Shown: positions 18,582-27,875, numbered from the stretch's first letter. The stretch: 64,000 bases of DNA from Haloglycomyces albus DSM 45210 (GCF_000527155.1 NZ_AZUQ01000001.1:3423889-3487888), one strand, 5' to 3'. Notes: generated by a model not told the origin, from the sequence alone. Program-made: numbers and translations.

Positions 18582-19757
18582 TCAGTGGACGTCGACCTGG
18601 GGTCCGGCCAGCTCCTTCAATTCGTCTGGCAGGTCAGCACCGTATTCGTCGGCGATCTTGACCGCTTCTTCGATCAGGGTCTCCACGATCTGTGACTCCG
18701 GAACGGTCCGAATGACCTCACCTTTCACAAAGATCTGTCCCTTCCCGTTACCGGAAGCCACGCCCAAGTCCGCGTCACGTGCTTCGCCCGGACCGTTGAC
18801 AACGCAGCCCATGACCGCCACCCGAAGTGGTACTGGCAGGCCTTCGAGGCCCGCCGTCACTTCTTCGGCCAGCTTATAGACGTCGACCTGGGCTCGGCCG
18901 CATGACGGGCAGGATACGATTTCCAGGCCGCGCTCACGGAGGCCCAGCGATTCAAGTATCTGTAGTCCGACTTTGACTTCCTCGGCCGGCGGCGCTGACA
19001 ACGAGACGCGAATCGTGTCCCCGATGCCTTGCGAGAGCAGAGCTCCGAAGGCGGCCGAGGATTTGACCGTCCCCTGGAAGGCCGGTCCGGCTTCGGTTAC
19101 CCCGAGGTGCAGCGGGTAGTCACAGGCCTCCGACAGTTGCTGGTAGGCCTTGACCATGACCACGGGGTCGTGGTGCTTGACCGAAATCTTAATGTCGTAG
19201 AAGTTGTGCTCTTCGAACAGCGACGCCTCCCAGAGCGCTGATTCCACCAGTGCCTCGGGCGTCGCCTTGCCATATTTCTCCAGGAGACGTTTGTCCAGCG
19301 ACCCGGCGTTCACCCCGATGCGTATCGGAGTTCCCGCGTTCTTGGCGGCCTTGGCGATTTCACCGACCTTGTCGTCGAACTTTTTAATGTTTCCCGGATT
19401 GACTCGCACCGCCGCACAGCCCGCTTCAATGGCGGCGAACACGTATTTGGGATTGAAGTGAATATCGGCGATCACCGGGATCTGCGATTTAGCGGCGATA
19501 ACCTTCAATGCGTCCGCGTCCTCCTGTGTGGGACAGGCGACGCGCACAATCTGGCACCCGCTGGCGGTCAGCTCGGCGATTTGCTGCAAGGTCGATCCGA
19601 TGTCGGCGGTCCGCGCTGTGGTCATCGATTGCACGCTGACCGGGGCACCGCCACCGACCAAAACTCCACCGACGTTGAGCTGCCTGGTCTTACGGCGCTC
19701 GGATATCGGCTCGATCTTTTCCTTCTTACCGGGCAGACCCAGTTCTACAGCAGTCAT
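18582..19757 (-). CDS. ispG: 4-hydroxy-3-methylbut-2-enyl diphosphate synthase IspG
   Basis: Penultimate step of the MEP isoprenoid pathway: reductive conversion of MEcPP to HMBPP. 391 residues: N-terminal TIM barrel ([13 protein letters not shown] at the start, GVNAGSLD mid-way) and C-terminal Fe-S domain. Cluster ligands are in [11 protein letters not shown] and [10 protein letters not shown]. It is the last gene of the dxr-rseP-ispG order that is conserved in actinobacteria, with only about 16 bases between it and the protease gene. Confidence 0.97.
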   Translation of the reverse strand: MTAVELGLPGKKEKIEPISERRKTRQLNVGGVLVGGGAPVSVQSMTTARTADIGSTLQQIAELTASGCQIVRVACPTQEDADALKVIAAKSQIPVIADIHFNPKYVFAAIEAGCAAVRVNPGNIKKFDDKVGEIAKAAKNAGTPIRIGVNAGSLDKRLLEKYGKATPEALVESALWEASLFEEHNFYDIKISVKHHDPVVMVKAYQQLSEACDYPLHLGVTEAGPAFQGTVKSSAAFGALLSQGIGDTIRVSLSAPPAEEVKVGLQILESLGLRERGLEIVSCPSCGRAQVDVYKLAEEVTAGLEGLPVPLRVAVMGCVVNGPGEARDADLGVASGNGKGQIFVKGEVIRTVPESQIVETLIEEAVKIADEYGADLPDELKELAGPQVDVH

Positions 19758-19773
19758 GGATTCTATTGTCCAC

Positions 19774-21033
19774 CTAGTTGAAAATCGTAATCGGATTGAC
19801 TATGTCGGCAGTGATCGTCAACAGCATGAAACCGCCGAGAACGATCAAGACGACATAGGTGAGCGGCATGAGTTTGTAGTAATCCACCCGCCCCGGGTCG
19901 GGTTTGCCGAATCGGGTAGCGACCCACGAGCGTGCCTTCTCATACCACGCGATGGCGATGTGGCCACCGTCCAACGGTAGCAGTGGAAGTAGGTTGAACA
20001 CGCCTATGAAGTAGTTCAACACGACCAGCAGCATGAAGAACATCACCCATTGATCGTGTTCCACCATTTCGCCTCCCAGCCGGGAGGCCCCCACGACACT
20101 GACCGGGGTGTCCTCCCCGCGTTCCCCACCAAAGATCGAGTCCCAGAGCGGAGCGATCTTCTTCGGCAGGTCCTTCAACGCGATGAAGGTCTGCTGGAAC
20201 ATGTCGCCGGTATAACCGACGGTGTCGGCAAAGCCCGCCACGGGGCCGCTCTCCATGACCGGATCGATCGTGGGATCGACGTATACGCTGACGCCTAGGC
20301 GGGCCACCTCTTCGACGGAGCCGTCGGTGGTTTGTACCTCTGCCGCGTACGGGGTCAGGTCGAACGTCGTTCTCTCGCCGTCCCGTTCTACTTCCACCGT
20401 GGTGGGTTCATTGGGTTCGAGGTCGCCGACCACGGCTAGGAGGGAATTCCAGTCGCTGACGTTCTGGCCGTCGACGGCGGTGATTTCATCGCCGTCTTCC
20501 AACCCGGCGGTTCGGGCCGGCGTCGGTTCGTCCGTACTGGAACAGGTAAAGTCGCTGGTCGCATCGTCGGGAGGAATGCATTCGGCTACCGAAATCGTCG
20601 CCGTGTCGCGGGCGTTTTCCACGGACTTCGCCAAAGCGGGGTTGGCGATGCCGACAAATGAAATCAGTACCCAGAGAATCACGAAGGCCAGGATGAAGTG
20701 GGTGATGGATCCGGCGGCGAGGACGATCGAACGTTGCCAGAGGGGTTTACGCCAGAAGACCCGCTTTTTGTCCTTTTCGTCGAGGCCCTCTTCTTCCTCG
20801 TCGTCGGGCGTCATCCCAATGATTTTGACGAAACCCCCGAGGGGAATCGCTTTGAGACCGTATTCGGTTTCACCCTTTTGAAAGGACCAGATGGTGGGGC
20901 CGAAGCCCACGAAGTAGCGGCTGGCCTTGATTTTGAAGGCCTTGGCCGTCAGCAGGTGCCCGAATTCGTGGAGACTGATCGAGATGAGGATGGCCAAAGC
21001 GAAAAGGATGACTCCCGTGATATATGCCGGCAA
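19774..21033 (-). CDS. M50 site-2 protease (RseP/Rip1-like)
   Basis: An intramembrane zinc metalloprotease of the RseP/Rip1 type that cuts anti-sigma factors or other membrane proteins. 419 residues: the HEFGH zinc motif is in TM1 (residues 22-26), a PDZ-like domain follows around 165-245 ([20 protein letters not shown]), and the third-ligand motif [11 protein letters not shown] is in a later helix. The start is TTG at 21033, supported by AAGGAG eight bases upstream. Equivalent position to mycobacterial Rip1 (between dxr and ispG). Confidence 0.95.
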   Translation of the reverse strand: MPAYITGVILFALAILISISLHEFGHLLTAKAFKIKASRYFVGFGPTIWSFQKGETEYGLKAIPLGGFVKIIGMTPDDEEEEGLDEKDKKRVFWRKPLWQRSIVLAAGSITHFILAFVILWVLISFVGIANPALAKSVENARDTATISVAECIPPDDATSDFTCSSTDEPTPARTAGLEDGDEITAVDGQNVSDWNSLLAVVGDLEPNEPTTVEVERDGERTTFDLTPYAAEVQTTDGSVEEVARLGVSVYVDPTIDPVMESGPVAGFADTVGYTGDMFQQTFIALKDLPKKIAPLWDSIFGGERGEDTPVSVVGASRLGGEMVEHDQWVMFFMLLVVLNYFIGVFNLLPLLPLDGGHIAIAWYEKARSWVATRFGKPDPGRVDYYKLMPLTYVVLIVLGGFMLLTITADIVNPITIFN

Positions 21034-21335
21034 GTGTCAGTCTCCTTAATGTGTTCGTAGCTGGCTGGCTTTTCACGCGTCGCACACGACACCGAGGCGT
21101 TCGCACACTGGAGGCACCGTCAAGCCCGTGCGTACACGACCACTGTGGTGCGGGAGCAATGTCAGCGGTTACGGTACTCGGTTTCCACTGTCCTGGAGTG
21201 TGCGGTCACGCCATGAGTGGTGACATGCCGATCTTAGCCGCCAAACTCGAATTCTACCCGGCGACCACACCGGATCGTCGCCCACACGATGGTGCCGGGC
21301 AGCGTACCCGCAACCCGTCGGCAGAGCTGTATTTG
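21034..21335. other. intergenic region, no gene recognised
   Basis: About 300 bases between the protease gene and the interrupted dihydrofolate-reductase-like gene. It carries no recognisable gene; a promoter for rseP-ispG on the minus strand may be here. Confidence 0.3.
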
Positions 21336-21878
21336 TCAGCCGGAGACGCGGTAACTCAGTCGAGCAAACTGGCCAAAGCGCTGAGTGGTTACCAGACTCA
21401 ACCGGTCCGGCTCCACGCGTCGGGGAAACAGCGGAGTTCCACCGTCGAGCGTGGCCGGGGCCACTGTCACCGTCAATTCGTCCAGCGCACCGGCGTCAAG
21501 AAACTGGGCGGCGAGGTTTCCACCGCCAACGATCCAGATATCACCTCCCGCGGCGACTTTCCGCAGAGTGGGGAGATGGTCGGCGACGGCTCCGGACAGG
21601 AAACGCACCGACGAGTGTTCCGAGGTGGGCAGATCTCGGGTCGTGAAGACATAAATCGGCAGGTCGTCGAACATTGCCGTCTATTCCGCAGCGCCCAGGT
21701 TATCCCGACCCCACTCATAGGTGGTGGAGCCCATGACCTGCACCGCGGTATGCGGAGGTTTAAGTCCGGGGTCGGAATCACCGTCAGTGGGGACGGCGAA
21801 CAGCCAGTCCAAAGAGTCGTTTTCGTCAGCGATCCAACCGTCGATGCTGGTAGCGGTTTCGTAAATGATTCGTCCCAT
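21336..21878 (-). pseudogene. dihydrofolate reductase family (RibD C-terminal) gene with in-frame amber stop
   Basis: Two consecutive pieces of one protein in the same frame. The first half (21878-21681) begins MGRIIYETATSIDGWIADEN and ends ...STTYEWGRDNLGAAE. It is followed by TAG at 21683-21681. The second half continues without a frame change through PIYVFTTRDLP, GDIWIVGGGNLAAQFLDAGALDELT and GTPLFPRR to the end at 21336. Together they make a normal-length (about 180 residues) stand-alone DHFR/RibD-C family reductase. So one nonsense codon interrupts the gene between the substrate half and the NADPH half. It could be a recent pseudogene, a read-through gene or a sequencing error. An ATG at 21674 would allow re-initiation. 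Confidence 0.8.
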
Positions 21879-21955
21879 CCGGCCACCCTAACCGTGCTCG
21901 GCGACATCTCGGTTCCGCCGAACGTCGAACACCGTGGCCGAGCGACGGTGGACGA

Positions 21956-23137
21956 TTATCGTGGCCCAACCGCCGCCAAAGCCTGTTGCGCTTCGGTACG
22001 AGCCCATCGTTCCGCCTCCAGAACATCCGCGACGTCACGTGGTGGCGCGTAATCGGGAGCGCGTTCCACAACCGCGGCCACGGTGTCCACGATCCCCAGG
22101 AACGGTATCTCGCCCTTGCGAAACGCCGATACGGCTTCCTCATTCGCCGCGTTGAAGATCGCGGGATACACTCCCCCGCGGCCGCCGACGAACTTGGCCA
22201 GCTCGACGGCTGGAAAGGCGTCGCCGTCCAGGGGTTCGAATGTCCAGGTGTGTGCGTTGCTCCAGTCCACCGGACGTGCGGCGTGTTTGACGCGATGTGG
22301 CCAGGCGAGGGCGTGTGCGATCGGTAGGTGCATATCCGGCGGTGAGGCTTGGGCGATCGTGGAGCCGTCACAGAATTCCACCATGGAATGGATGACCGAC
22401 TGCGGATGGACGGTCACGTCGATGCGGTCGTAGGGAATGTGGAACAGCTCATGCGCCTCGATGACTTCGAGGGCCTTATTGACCATGGTCGCCGAATTGA
22501 TCGTGATCACGGGCCCCATGGCCCAGGTGGGGTGGGCCAGTGCGTCGTCCACGGTGACATGGTGTAGTTCGTCGCGACCGCGTCCTCGGAAGGGCCCGCC
22601 GGACGCCGTCACGATCAATCTCTCGACTTCGTCGGCTTCTCCTGACCGCAACGCCTGCGCCAGGGCCGAGTGTTCGGAGTCGACCGGGATGATCTGCCCG
22701 GGCCGTGCGCGTTGCGCGACAAGTGAACCCCCGGCGATCAGGGACTCTTTGTTGGCCAACGCCAGGCGATGTCCGGCTTCCAAGGTCGCCAAGGTCGGTT
22801 CCAGCCCGATCGAACCGTCGATGCCGTTGACCACCGTATGGCAGGGGATACGCGCCAGCTCGGTCATGGCCTCGGGCCCACTGACGATGTCGGGTACCCG
22901 CGTACCGCCCAGTTGACGGTAGGCCGCACGGAAATCCGCTTCACGCTCGGCATCGGCGATACCGACGTAATCCGGTTCCACCGCCATCGCCTGTTCGGCA
23001 AGGAGCCGGGGCCGCGAACCGCCCGCACCGAGTGCTGTCACACGGAAACGGTCCGGTTGGGCGGTCATAATGTCGATCGCCTGGGTACCTATCGAACCTG
23101 TGGACCCCAATAGGGTGATTTCGCGTATGTCTGTCAC
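21956..23137 (-). CDS. dxr: 1-deoxy-D-xylulose-5-phosphate reductoisomerase
   Basis: Commits DXP to the MEP isoprenoid pathway (DXP to MEP, NADPH-dependent). 393 residues: N-terminal Rossmann domain with LLGSTGSIGTQAIDIM, the ANKESLI motif, catalytic residues in PVDSEHSALAQAL and TASGGPFRG, and the C-terminal helical domain. The frame is open to 23506, but that extension overlaps purU and has no Dxr similarity; GTG 23137 (VTDIREITLLGS) gives the canonical start. It lies 53 bases downstream of purU. Confidence 0.97.
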   Translation of the reverse strand: MTDIREITLLGSTGSIGTQAIDIMTAQPDRFRVTALGAGGSRPRLLAEQAMAVEPDYVGIADAEREADFRAAYRQLGGTRVPDIVSGPEAMTELARIPCHTVVNGIDGSIGLEPTLATLEAGHRLALANKESLIAGGSLVAQRARPGQIIPVDSEHSALAQALRSGEADEVERLIVTASGGPFRGRGRDELHHVTVDDALAHPTWAMGPVITINSATMVNKALEVIEAHELFHIPYDRIDVTVHPQSVIHSMVEFCDGSTIAQASPPDMHLPIAHALAWPHRVKHAARPVDWSNAHTWTFEPLDGDAFPAVELAKFVGGRGGVYPAIFNAANEEAVSAFRKGEIPFLGIVDTVAAVVERAPDYAPPRDVADVLEAERWARTEAQQALAAVGPR

Positions 23138-23190
23138 CGTGCCATTATGTCCGATGGCGTCGGCCCGACGACAGTGGATCGCCGTCGTGT

Positions 23191-24042
23191 TCAACCGAAT
23201 ACCACGGTCTTGTGACCGTTCAACAGGATCCGATGGTCCAAGTGGGCGGCCAGTCCGCGGGCCAGGCAGGTTGACTCCAGGTCGCGACCGGCAGCGGTCA
23301 GACCCTCTGGGGTGGCGGTGTGGTTGACCCGGGCGACCTCTTGATCGATGATCGGTCCTTCGTCCAGGTCGGCGGTCACGTAGTGGCAGGTCGCCCCGAT
23401 CAGTTTGACTCCCCGGGCGTGGGCCTGGTGGTACGGGCGGGCACCTTTGAAACTGGGCAGGAACGAATGGTGAATATTGATGATTCGGCCCGGCAGCTTG
23501 TCGCACAGTCGCGGGGAAATGATCTGCATGTACCGTGCCAGCACCACCACGTCGATGTCGTAGGAGTCCACGAGGTTGAGTAGTTCTTCCTCGGACTCCT
23601 CCTTGGATTCACTTGTTACCGGAATATGGTGGAAGTCCACCTCATGCGACTCCACCAATTCCTCCCAGTCGGGGTGGTTGGACACCACGGCGGCCACCTC
23701 GCCGTGCAGGGCACCGATTCGGAATCGATAGAGCAGGTCGTTCAGGCAGTGTCCTTGTTTGGACGCCATGATCAGGACACGCGGACGGTGCGCTCGATCC
23801 GCCAGATTCCACTCCATGTCGTAGCTTTGCGCGATGGTATGGAACGCTACCGACAGCTCATCCGCATTCACGCCCGTGTCGAGTTCGAATTCCACCCGCA
23901 TAAAGAATCGCGCGCTGTCGGGATCGGAGAACTGTTGCGAATCGACGATGTTGGCGAGGCGTTGACTCAGAAACCCCGATACCGCATGGACGATGCCGAT
24001 ACGGTCAGGGCAGGACAGAGTGAGAATAAAGTGGCTGCTCAT
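23191..24042 (-). CDS. purU: formyltetrahydrofolate deformylase
   Basis: Hydrolyses 10-formyl-THF to formate and THF, balancing one-carbon pools. 283 residues: N-terminal ACT domain (FILTLSCPDRIGIVHAVSGF) and a C-terminal formyltransferase-fold domain with ARYMQIISPRLC, the motif NIHHSFLPSFKGARPYHQA, GATCHYVTADLDEGPI and the catalytic aspartate in DEGPII. ATG start. Divergent from the CapA-type gene, with about 75 bases between them. Confidence 0.97.
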   Translation of the reverse strand: MSSHFILTLSCPDRIGIVHAVSGFLSQRLANIVDSQQFSDPDSARFFMRVEFELDTGVNADELSVAFHTIAQSYDMEWNLADRAHRPRVLIMASKQGHCLNDLLYRFRIGALHGEVAAVVSNHPDWEELVESHEVDFHHIPVTSESKEESEEELLNLVDSYDIDVVVLARYMQIISPRLCDKLPGRIINIHHSFLPSFKGARPYHQAHARGVKLIGATCHYVTADLDEGPIIDQEVARVNHTATPEGLTAAGRDLESTCLARGLAAHLDHRILLNGHKTVVFG

Positions 24043-24118
24043 CCCTAAATCATAGGATGATTATCCGGGCGCGACAACCGTACCGTCACCATGGCTTCCA
24101 CCACGATAGGATGTCGCC

Positions 24119-25270
24119 ATGTCCGCTTCATACCGAATCGCCATTCGATCGGCCGCCTCCCCCAACACCCACCGAACCGCTCGAACGCTGACCTCCCTGA
24201 TGGCATCGGCGGTGGTCCTCTCCTCGCTCAGCGCATGCGGTGACGACAATCCGAGCACACCGTCACAGCCCTCGACACGGACGACGTCCTCCCCCACCGG
24301 TGACGCCCCACCAGAGCAGTCCGACATCACTTTGGCCTTCGCCGGCGACGTCCACTTTCCCGAATTCGACCAAGGCGTCCCCAACCGCACTCATGCCCTT
24401 CTCGACGACCCCGAGAACGCTTACGGTCCGGTCGCCGACATCTTCGACCAGGCCGACGTATCGATGGTGAACATGGAGACCGCGGTAACCGACAGTGGCG
24501 CCGAACAGGACAAACTCTGGACGTTTCAGGCACCGTCCGAAGCCTTCGCCGCGACGTCAGCGGCCAATGTCGATATCGTGTCCCTCGCCAACAACCACAC
24601 ACTCGACTACGGACGTCAGGGGCTGGACGACACCGTTTCCGCCGCCGACGACCACAATGTCGCCTACGTCGGTGCCGGGGACAACGCGGACGCGGCCTAC
24701 AGCGCCTGGATGACCGAAGTAGAGGGAACCTCGATCGCCTATCTCGGCTTCAATCAAGTCTGGGAGCTCTGGGACGACTGGCAGGCTCAAGACGACCGCA
24801 GTGGACTCGCCTACGTACAGAACAAGGAGCTCGCCACCGCTGCCGTCCGTCAAGCGAAGGAAGTGGCCGACGTCGTCGTTGTCTACCTGCACTGGGGTTC
24901 CGAAGGCGACCCGTGTCCGACTGCGGAAATGACCGAAGCGGCCGAAGCGCTTGCCGACGCGGGGGCGGACGCTTTGGTCGGTACGCACGCCCACCTGCTT
25001 CTCGGCGACGGTTGGATCGACGATACCTATGTTCACTACGGTCTGGGAAACTTCCTCTGGTGGCGCGATGACGCCTACAGCAACGACACGGGTGTCTTGC
25101 AGCTTCATCTACAGGACGCCGGTATCTCCGACGTCGAGTTCCTGCCGGCTCGAATCAGCATGGAGACGGGGCAGCCCATACCGGTCGAAGGTCAAGAGGC
25201 CCAACGCATTCAGCAGGAGCGTGAGGAGCGTCGTTCCTGCACCGGATTGAGCCCCACTCCGCGGCAATAG
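24119..25270 (+). CDS. CapA family lipoprotein (metallophosphatase fold)
   Basis: 383 residues. N-terminal signal with the lipobox LSAC (Cys40), then a Ser/Thr/Pro linker, then a PGA_cap/CapA domain (about 70-345). Domain motifs: FAGDVHFPE, VNMETAVTD, ANNHTLDYG, HWGSEGDP, GTHAHLLLG and YGLGNFLW, which match the metal-binding blocks of the calcineurin-like fold. CapA proteins take part in poly-gamma-glutamate capsule synthesis in Bacillus, but most actinobacterial members have no known substrate. No other capsule genes lie nearby. The Asp/Glu-rich surface composition may reflect a saline habitat. Confidence 0.88.
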   Translation: MSASYRIAIRSAASPNTHRTARTLTSLMASAVVLSSLSACGDDNPSTPSQPSTRTTSSPTGDAPPEQSDITLAFAGDVHFPEFDQGVPNRTHALLDDPENAYGPVADIFDQADVSMVNMETAVTDSGAEQDKLWTFQAPSEAFAATSAANVDIVSLANNHTLDYGRQGLDDTVSAADDHNVAYVGAGDNADAAYSAWMTEVEGTSIAYLGFNQVWELWDDWQAQDDRSGLAYVQNKELATAAVRQAKEVADVVVVYLHWGSEGDPCPTAEMTEAAEALADAGADALVGTHAHLLLGDGWIDDTYVHYGLGNFLWWRDDAYSNDTGVLQLHLQDAGISDVEFLPARISMETGQPIPVEGQEAQRIQQEREERRSCTGLSPTPRQ

Positions 25271-25341
25271 CGACCGGCCGTCACACCGATCAGCGACATC
25301 ACGCGACTCCGCAGGGTGGGGACTACGGAACCGCGGACGCC

Positions 25342-25878
25342 CTAACGCAGCCAGGCCTGCGAACGAATCGGTGACAGGCGTGCCCACCGTTGCCCGAGTC
25401 CCCAGCTGTCGCCCGCATTGGTGGCGGCCAGCGCCACGGCGAGAACGACGTAGACCAGATGCTCGTCGACCACTGGATTGTTCTGTAGCGGCCATGCCGA
25501 CAGGTAGAGCATTCCCATCAGGCAGACGCTCCCGACTGCTGCCAGACGCATTCCGACTCCCAGGATCAGTGCCGTTCCCACAGCCGCCATACCTCCGATG
25601 AACAGCGCGTCGACCCAGGCCTGGCCACCCATCGATTGGAATAGCTCGGAGAACGTACCGTCACGACTGGCCAGATATCCGGCCGTCGGGCTGACTCCGT
25701 CAAACCAAGCTTGGCCGGCGGGCGTACCGTAGCCCAGACCCAAGGTCTTGTCCAGGGCCGGCCAGAGAAAGACCGCGCCGAGAACAATACGGAGTACGGC
25801 CAGACTCCGGGCTCCCGGTCGAGGACGAGTCTCCGCGCCGGTGTGGTTGTCATTCGTCTGTTCCTGCACAGTATTCAA
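25342..25878 (-). CDS. DoxX family membrane protein
   Basis: About 178 residues with four hydrophobic helices; first-helix motif LRIVLGAVFLWPALDKTLGL matches the DoxX pattern. DoxX-type proteins are small quinone- or redox-linked membrane proteins, mostly of unknown role; some act with superoxide dismutase or thiosulfate oxidation. The frame is open to 25908. TTG 25878 is preceded by GGGAGG with correct spacing and is chosen; GTG 25869 is an alternative. Confidence 0.85.
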   Translation of the reverse strand: MNTVQEQTNDNHTGAETRPRPGARSLAVLRIVLGAVFLWPALDKTLGLGYGTPAGQAWFDGVSPTAGYLASRDGTFSELFQSMGGQAWVDALFIGGMAAVGTALILGVGMRLAAVGSVCLMGMLYLSAWPLQNNPVVDEHLVYVVLAVALAATNAGDSWGLGQRWARLSPIRSQAWLR

Positions 25879-25910
25879 AAGATCCCTCCCATGTGTCCAA
25901 TCCACCACCC

Positions 25911-25928
25911 AGAGCGATATATATCTCT
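25911..25928. promoter_or_regulatory. AT-rich dyad upstream of the DoxX gene
   Basis: AGAGCGATATATATCTCT is an imperfect inverted repeat around GATATATATC, followed by an unusually AT-rich stretch to about 25977. It lies about 35 bases before the DoxX start and fits a promoter with an overlapping operator. No regulator is identified. Confidence 0.3.
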
Positions 25929-26171
25929 AGATCCATGGACAGAATTTAATTGTAATCTTACCTTTTTATTGAGGGATCTTCGCATGAGCCCGTGCGCATC
26001 GTATATCGTCCGATGATCGGCCGTAGCAAGCACATTGACGTTGGCGACACGGATATGCGGTTCTCACCCAGCACAATGTGAATCGCGACGACGTGGGGAA
26101 CCGCGCGACGGAATCCGCAATGAACGGCACGAAACGGCACTCCTTCCCACGTCAGCGGAGCTTCAGTCCCC

Positions 26172-27266
26172 TTACCAATTGAGATCCAACGCCGTCTGGG
26201 AAGCGAAGTACGGAGCCGTCGTCATGCCGCGCTCGCCCAAGCCGGTGAGAAGCCAGACGCCTTCCATGACCTGATTGCGGTAGAGCAGCTCTTTGGGACC
26301 CGGATCGACTCGCTGTGAATAGACCCCCGCCCAACTCCGCCGCACAGTCGGTAGAGATCGCCCGAAGAGCGCTTCCGCATCACGCAACAACCGTGCATAG
26401 ATATCGTCGGTGATGTCGAAGCCGAACGGTTCATGATCTTCCCGGACGTTTCCGATGGTCAGTGAACCGTCCGACCGCTGCACCAATAGCAACGGCTCCG
26501 GCGAGTCGGAACCGGGAGACTGAATGATCGCCGGTGAGTCCACCGTCAGGTGTCGCATTGATTCGACGGTCGCCACAGCGGTGGGAACCTTGTCCATGAG
26601 CGGCCGAGTCTGCACCATCTCCATTCGCACCCGCCGCAGGGGCAATTCCCCGGCCAACTCCCGCAGCAGCCCCGAATGCCACGCGCCCGTCGCCAATACG
26701 ACACAATCGCCTTCATATCTCCGCCCCCTGTCGTCGTACACCCACCCGGTGCCGACATCGCGGACTTCGCGGTCACTAAACCAGCGATATCGTCCCGTCG
26801 CACCCATATAGGCACGCAGAGCGGGGAGGAGCTGCCTCGGTTCCACCACGGCGTCAGAGGGACACCACAGGCCGGCCTGAAAGCTCCCCTGCAGCAGAGG
26901 ATTGATTCGACGTGCCTCCGTCGGTTCCAGCAATTCAAATCGACCGCCGATGTCGGGGTCGGCCGCCACCTCCGCGGCCACCTCCAGGTCGATTTCCGTT
27001 CGCGCGATCGTCATCGAACCGCACGAGCGGAAACTGAGGCCATCGGCGAGTTGAGCGATCTTTTCCCACAGTTCACGAGAGCGCATTCCGGCTCGATCCT
27101 CCTGATCGTTGACCCGGCTCGTTGTCCACACCAGACCAAAGCCTCTCACCGAGGCACCTCTGCTCTCGTGTTCTCGCTCAATATGAATGACGTTGTGCCC
27201 GTGGTCGATCGCTTCCCACGCATGCATGGTGCCGAGAATTCCGCCTCCGACGATGATGATGTCCAT
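26172..27266 (-). CDS. FAD-dependent oxidoreductase, TIGR03364 (HpnW) type
   Basis: 364 residues of the DAO (D-amino-acid oxidase-like) family. Dinucleotide-binding motif IIIVGGGILGTMHAWEAIDH at the N-terminus, then the subgroup signature RGASVRGFGLVW, and a C-terminal GLGERGMTTAP FAD segment. This signature is characteristic of TIGR03364 proteins, which usually lie beside 2-aminoethylphosphonate degradation genes and are thought to oxidise N-substituted aminophosphonates. No phosphonate transport or phosphonatase gene is visible here, so the substrate is open. ATG start at 27266. Confidence 0.8.
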   Translation of the reverse strand: MDIIIVGGGILGTMHAWEAIDHGHNVIHIEREHESRGASVRGFGLVWTTSRVNDQEDRAGMRSRELWEKIAQLADGLSFRSCGSMTIARTEIDLEVAAEVAADPDIGGRFELLEPTEARRINPLLQGSFQAGLWCPSDAVVEPRQLLPALRAYMGATGRYRWFSDREVRDVGTGWVYDDRGRRYEGDCVVLATGAWHSGLLRELAGELPLRRVRMEMVQTRPLMDKVPTAVATVESMRHLTVDSPAIIQSPGSDSPEPLLLVQRSDGSLTIGNVREDHEPFGFDITDDIYARLLRDAEALFGRSLPTVRRSWAGVYSQRVDPGPKELLYRNQVMEGVWLLTGLGERGMTTAPYFASQTALDLNW

Positions 27267-27461
27267 GCGATTATGTTGTGAGACTTGAGAAAACAGCGAA
27301 TGTACTTCCGGTTAATCCCACCCCAAGCAATGAGAAACCCTAACGTCACCCCGCGATAACACCAATTCGCATATAGCTTTCTAACTCTTTCACCACCACA
27401 ACGGGGCAAAGCTGATCCTACGCGAACGGACACGCACCAGATCCACCGTATACATTGATAT
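27267..27461. other. intergenic region upstream of the FAD oxidoreductase gene
   Basis: About 195 bases, AT-richer than the surroundings. It probably contains the promoter of the FAD oxidoreductase gene on the minus strand; no box pair is claimed. Confidence 0.3.
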
Positions 27462-27492
27462 GCCTGGGGCATTGTGGCACGTAACCCCAGGC
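27462..27492. terminator. hairpin between FAD oxidoreductase gene and TnpB remnant
   Basis: GCCTGGGG / CCCCAGGC, an 8-bp perfect stem with a 15-base loop. It may be a terminator or a further part of the decayed element next to it. No T-tract. Confidence 0.4.
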
Positions 27493-27550
27493 AGACTCAC
27501 GATGACGTTTCAGGGTCCCGTTCACCGGACGTCGACCGCCCTGGGAAGGT

Positions 27551-27740
27551 TGACCTCCTCCCCACGGATAAATCCGGGGGATTCCAACCCGAAGGTTGGC
27601 ATGGTCCCCTCGCGGGGGCCATTGGTTCCTGATTCGTCGACCGCACGGCGGCGAGGTCTCCACAGGCTGACACCGCAAGCCCTGCGGAGTAGGCGGTTGC
27701 TTGGCTATCGCAGTTGCCCGGATACAGTTTACTGATATTG
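27551..27740 (-). mobile_element. decayed IS200/IS605 element: TnpB C-terminal remnant and right end
   Basis: Read on the minus strand, one frame gives the last part of a TnpB transposase/nuclease: AYSAGLAVSACGDLAAVRST followed by NQEP and a proline/glycine tail. The element ends in ...GGAATCCCC with a hairpin and GGGGAGGAGGTCAA, the characteristic right end of actinobacterial IS200/IS605 elements. Nothing of the RuvC or zinc-finger parts of TnpB, nor TnpA, remains, so it cannot move by itself. The boundary on the upstream side is approximate. Confidence 0.7.
27560..27622 (-). ncRNA. candidate omega-RNA (TnpB guide RNA) scaffold
   Basis: Three consecutive hairpins on the minus strand, reading right to left: 27622-27601 (ATGGCCCCC / GGGGACCAT, one wobble), 27599-27584 (CCAACC / GGTTGG with a CTTCGG-type loop) and 27580-27560 (CCCC-CGGAT / ATCCG-a-GGGG). 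This array at the 3' end of a tnpB frame is the layout of TnpB omega-RNAs, whose guide would be the roughly 16-20 bases just past the element end (27550 downward). No TnpB remains here, so it would be an orphan scaffold; expression is unproven. Confidence 0.5.
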
Positions 27741-27788
27741 CGCGAACGGCTTGCATCGGACTCACGTATTCAACCGCGCACCGTTGTG

Positions 27789-27829
27789 AGCGGCTAACCC
27801 CACGGACAAATCCGGAGGTCTGCGCCGCT
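27789..27829. repeat. second copy of the terminal hairpin
   Basis: CCCCACGGACAAATCCGGAG repeats the right-end hairpin core CCCCACGGATAAATCCGGGG with two changes and in the same orientation. It is enclosed by an extra AGCGGC / GCCGCT stem. It could be the opposite end of a short non-autonomous element, or an older insertion. Confidence 0.5.
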
Positions 27830-27875
27830 GAAATCTCCGATAACCCCGGTCGCCGTATCACCACGTCCGCTTCGG

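Noticed and set aside
23138-23506. Upstream extension of the dxr frame
   Set aside because: Overlaps the purU coding sequence in another frame and has no Dxr similarity; GTG 23137 gives the canonical N-terminus.
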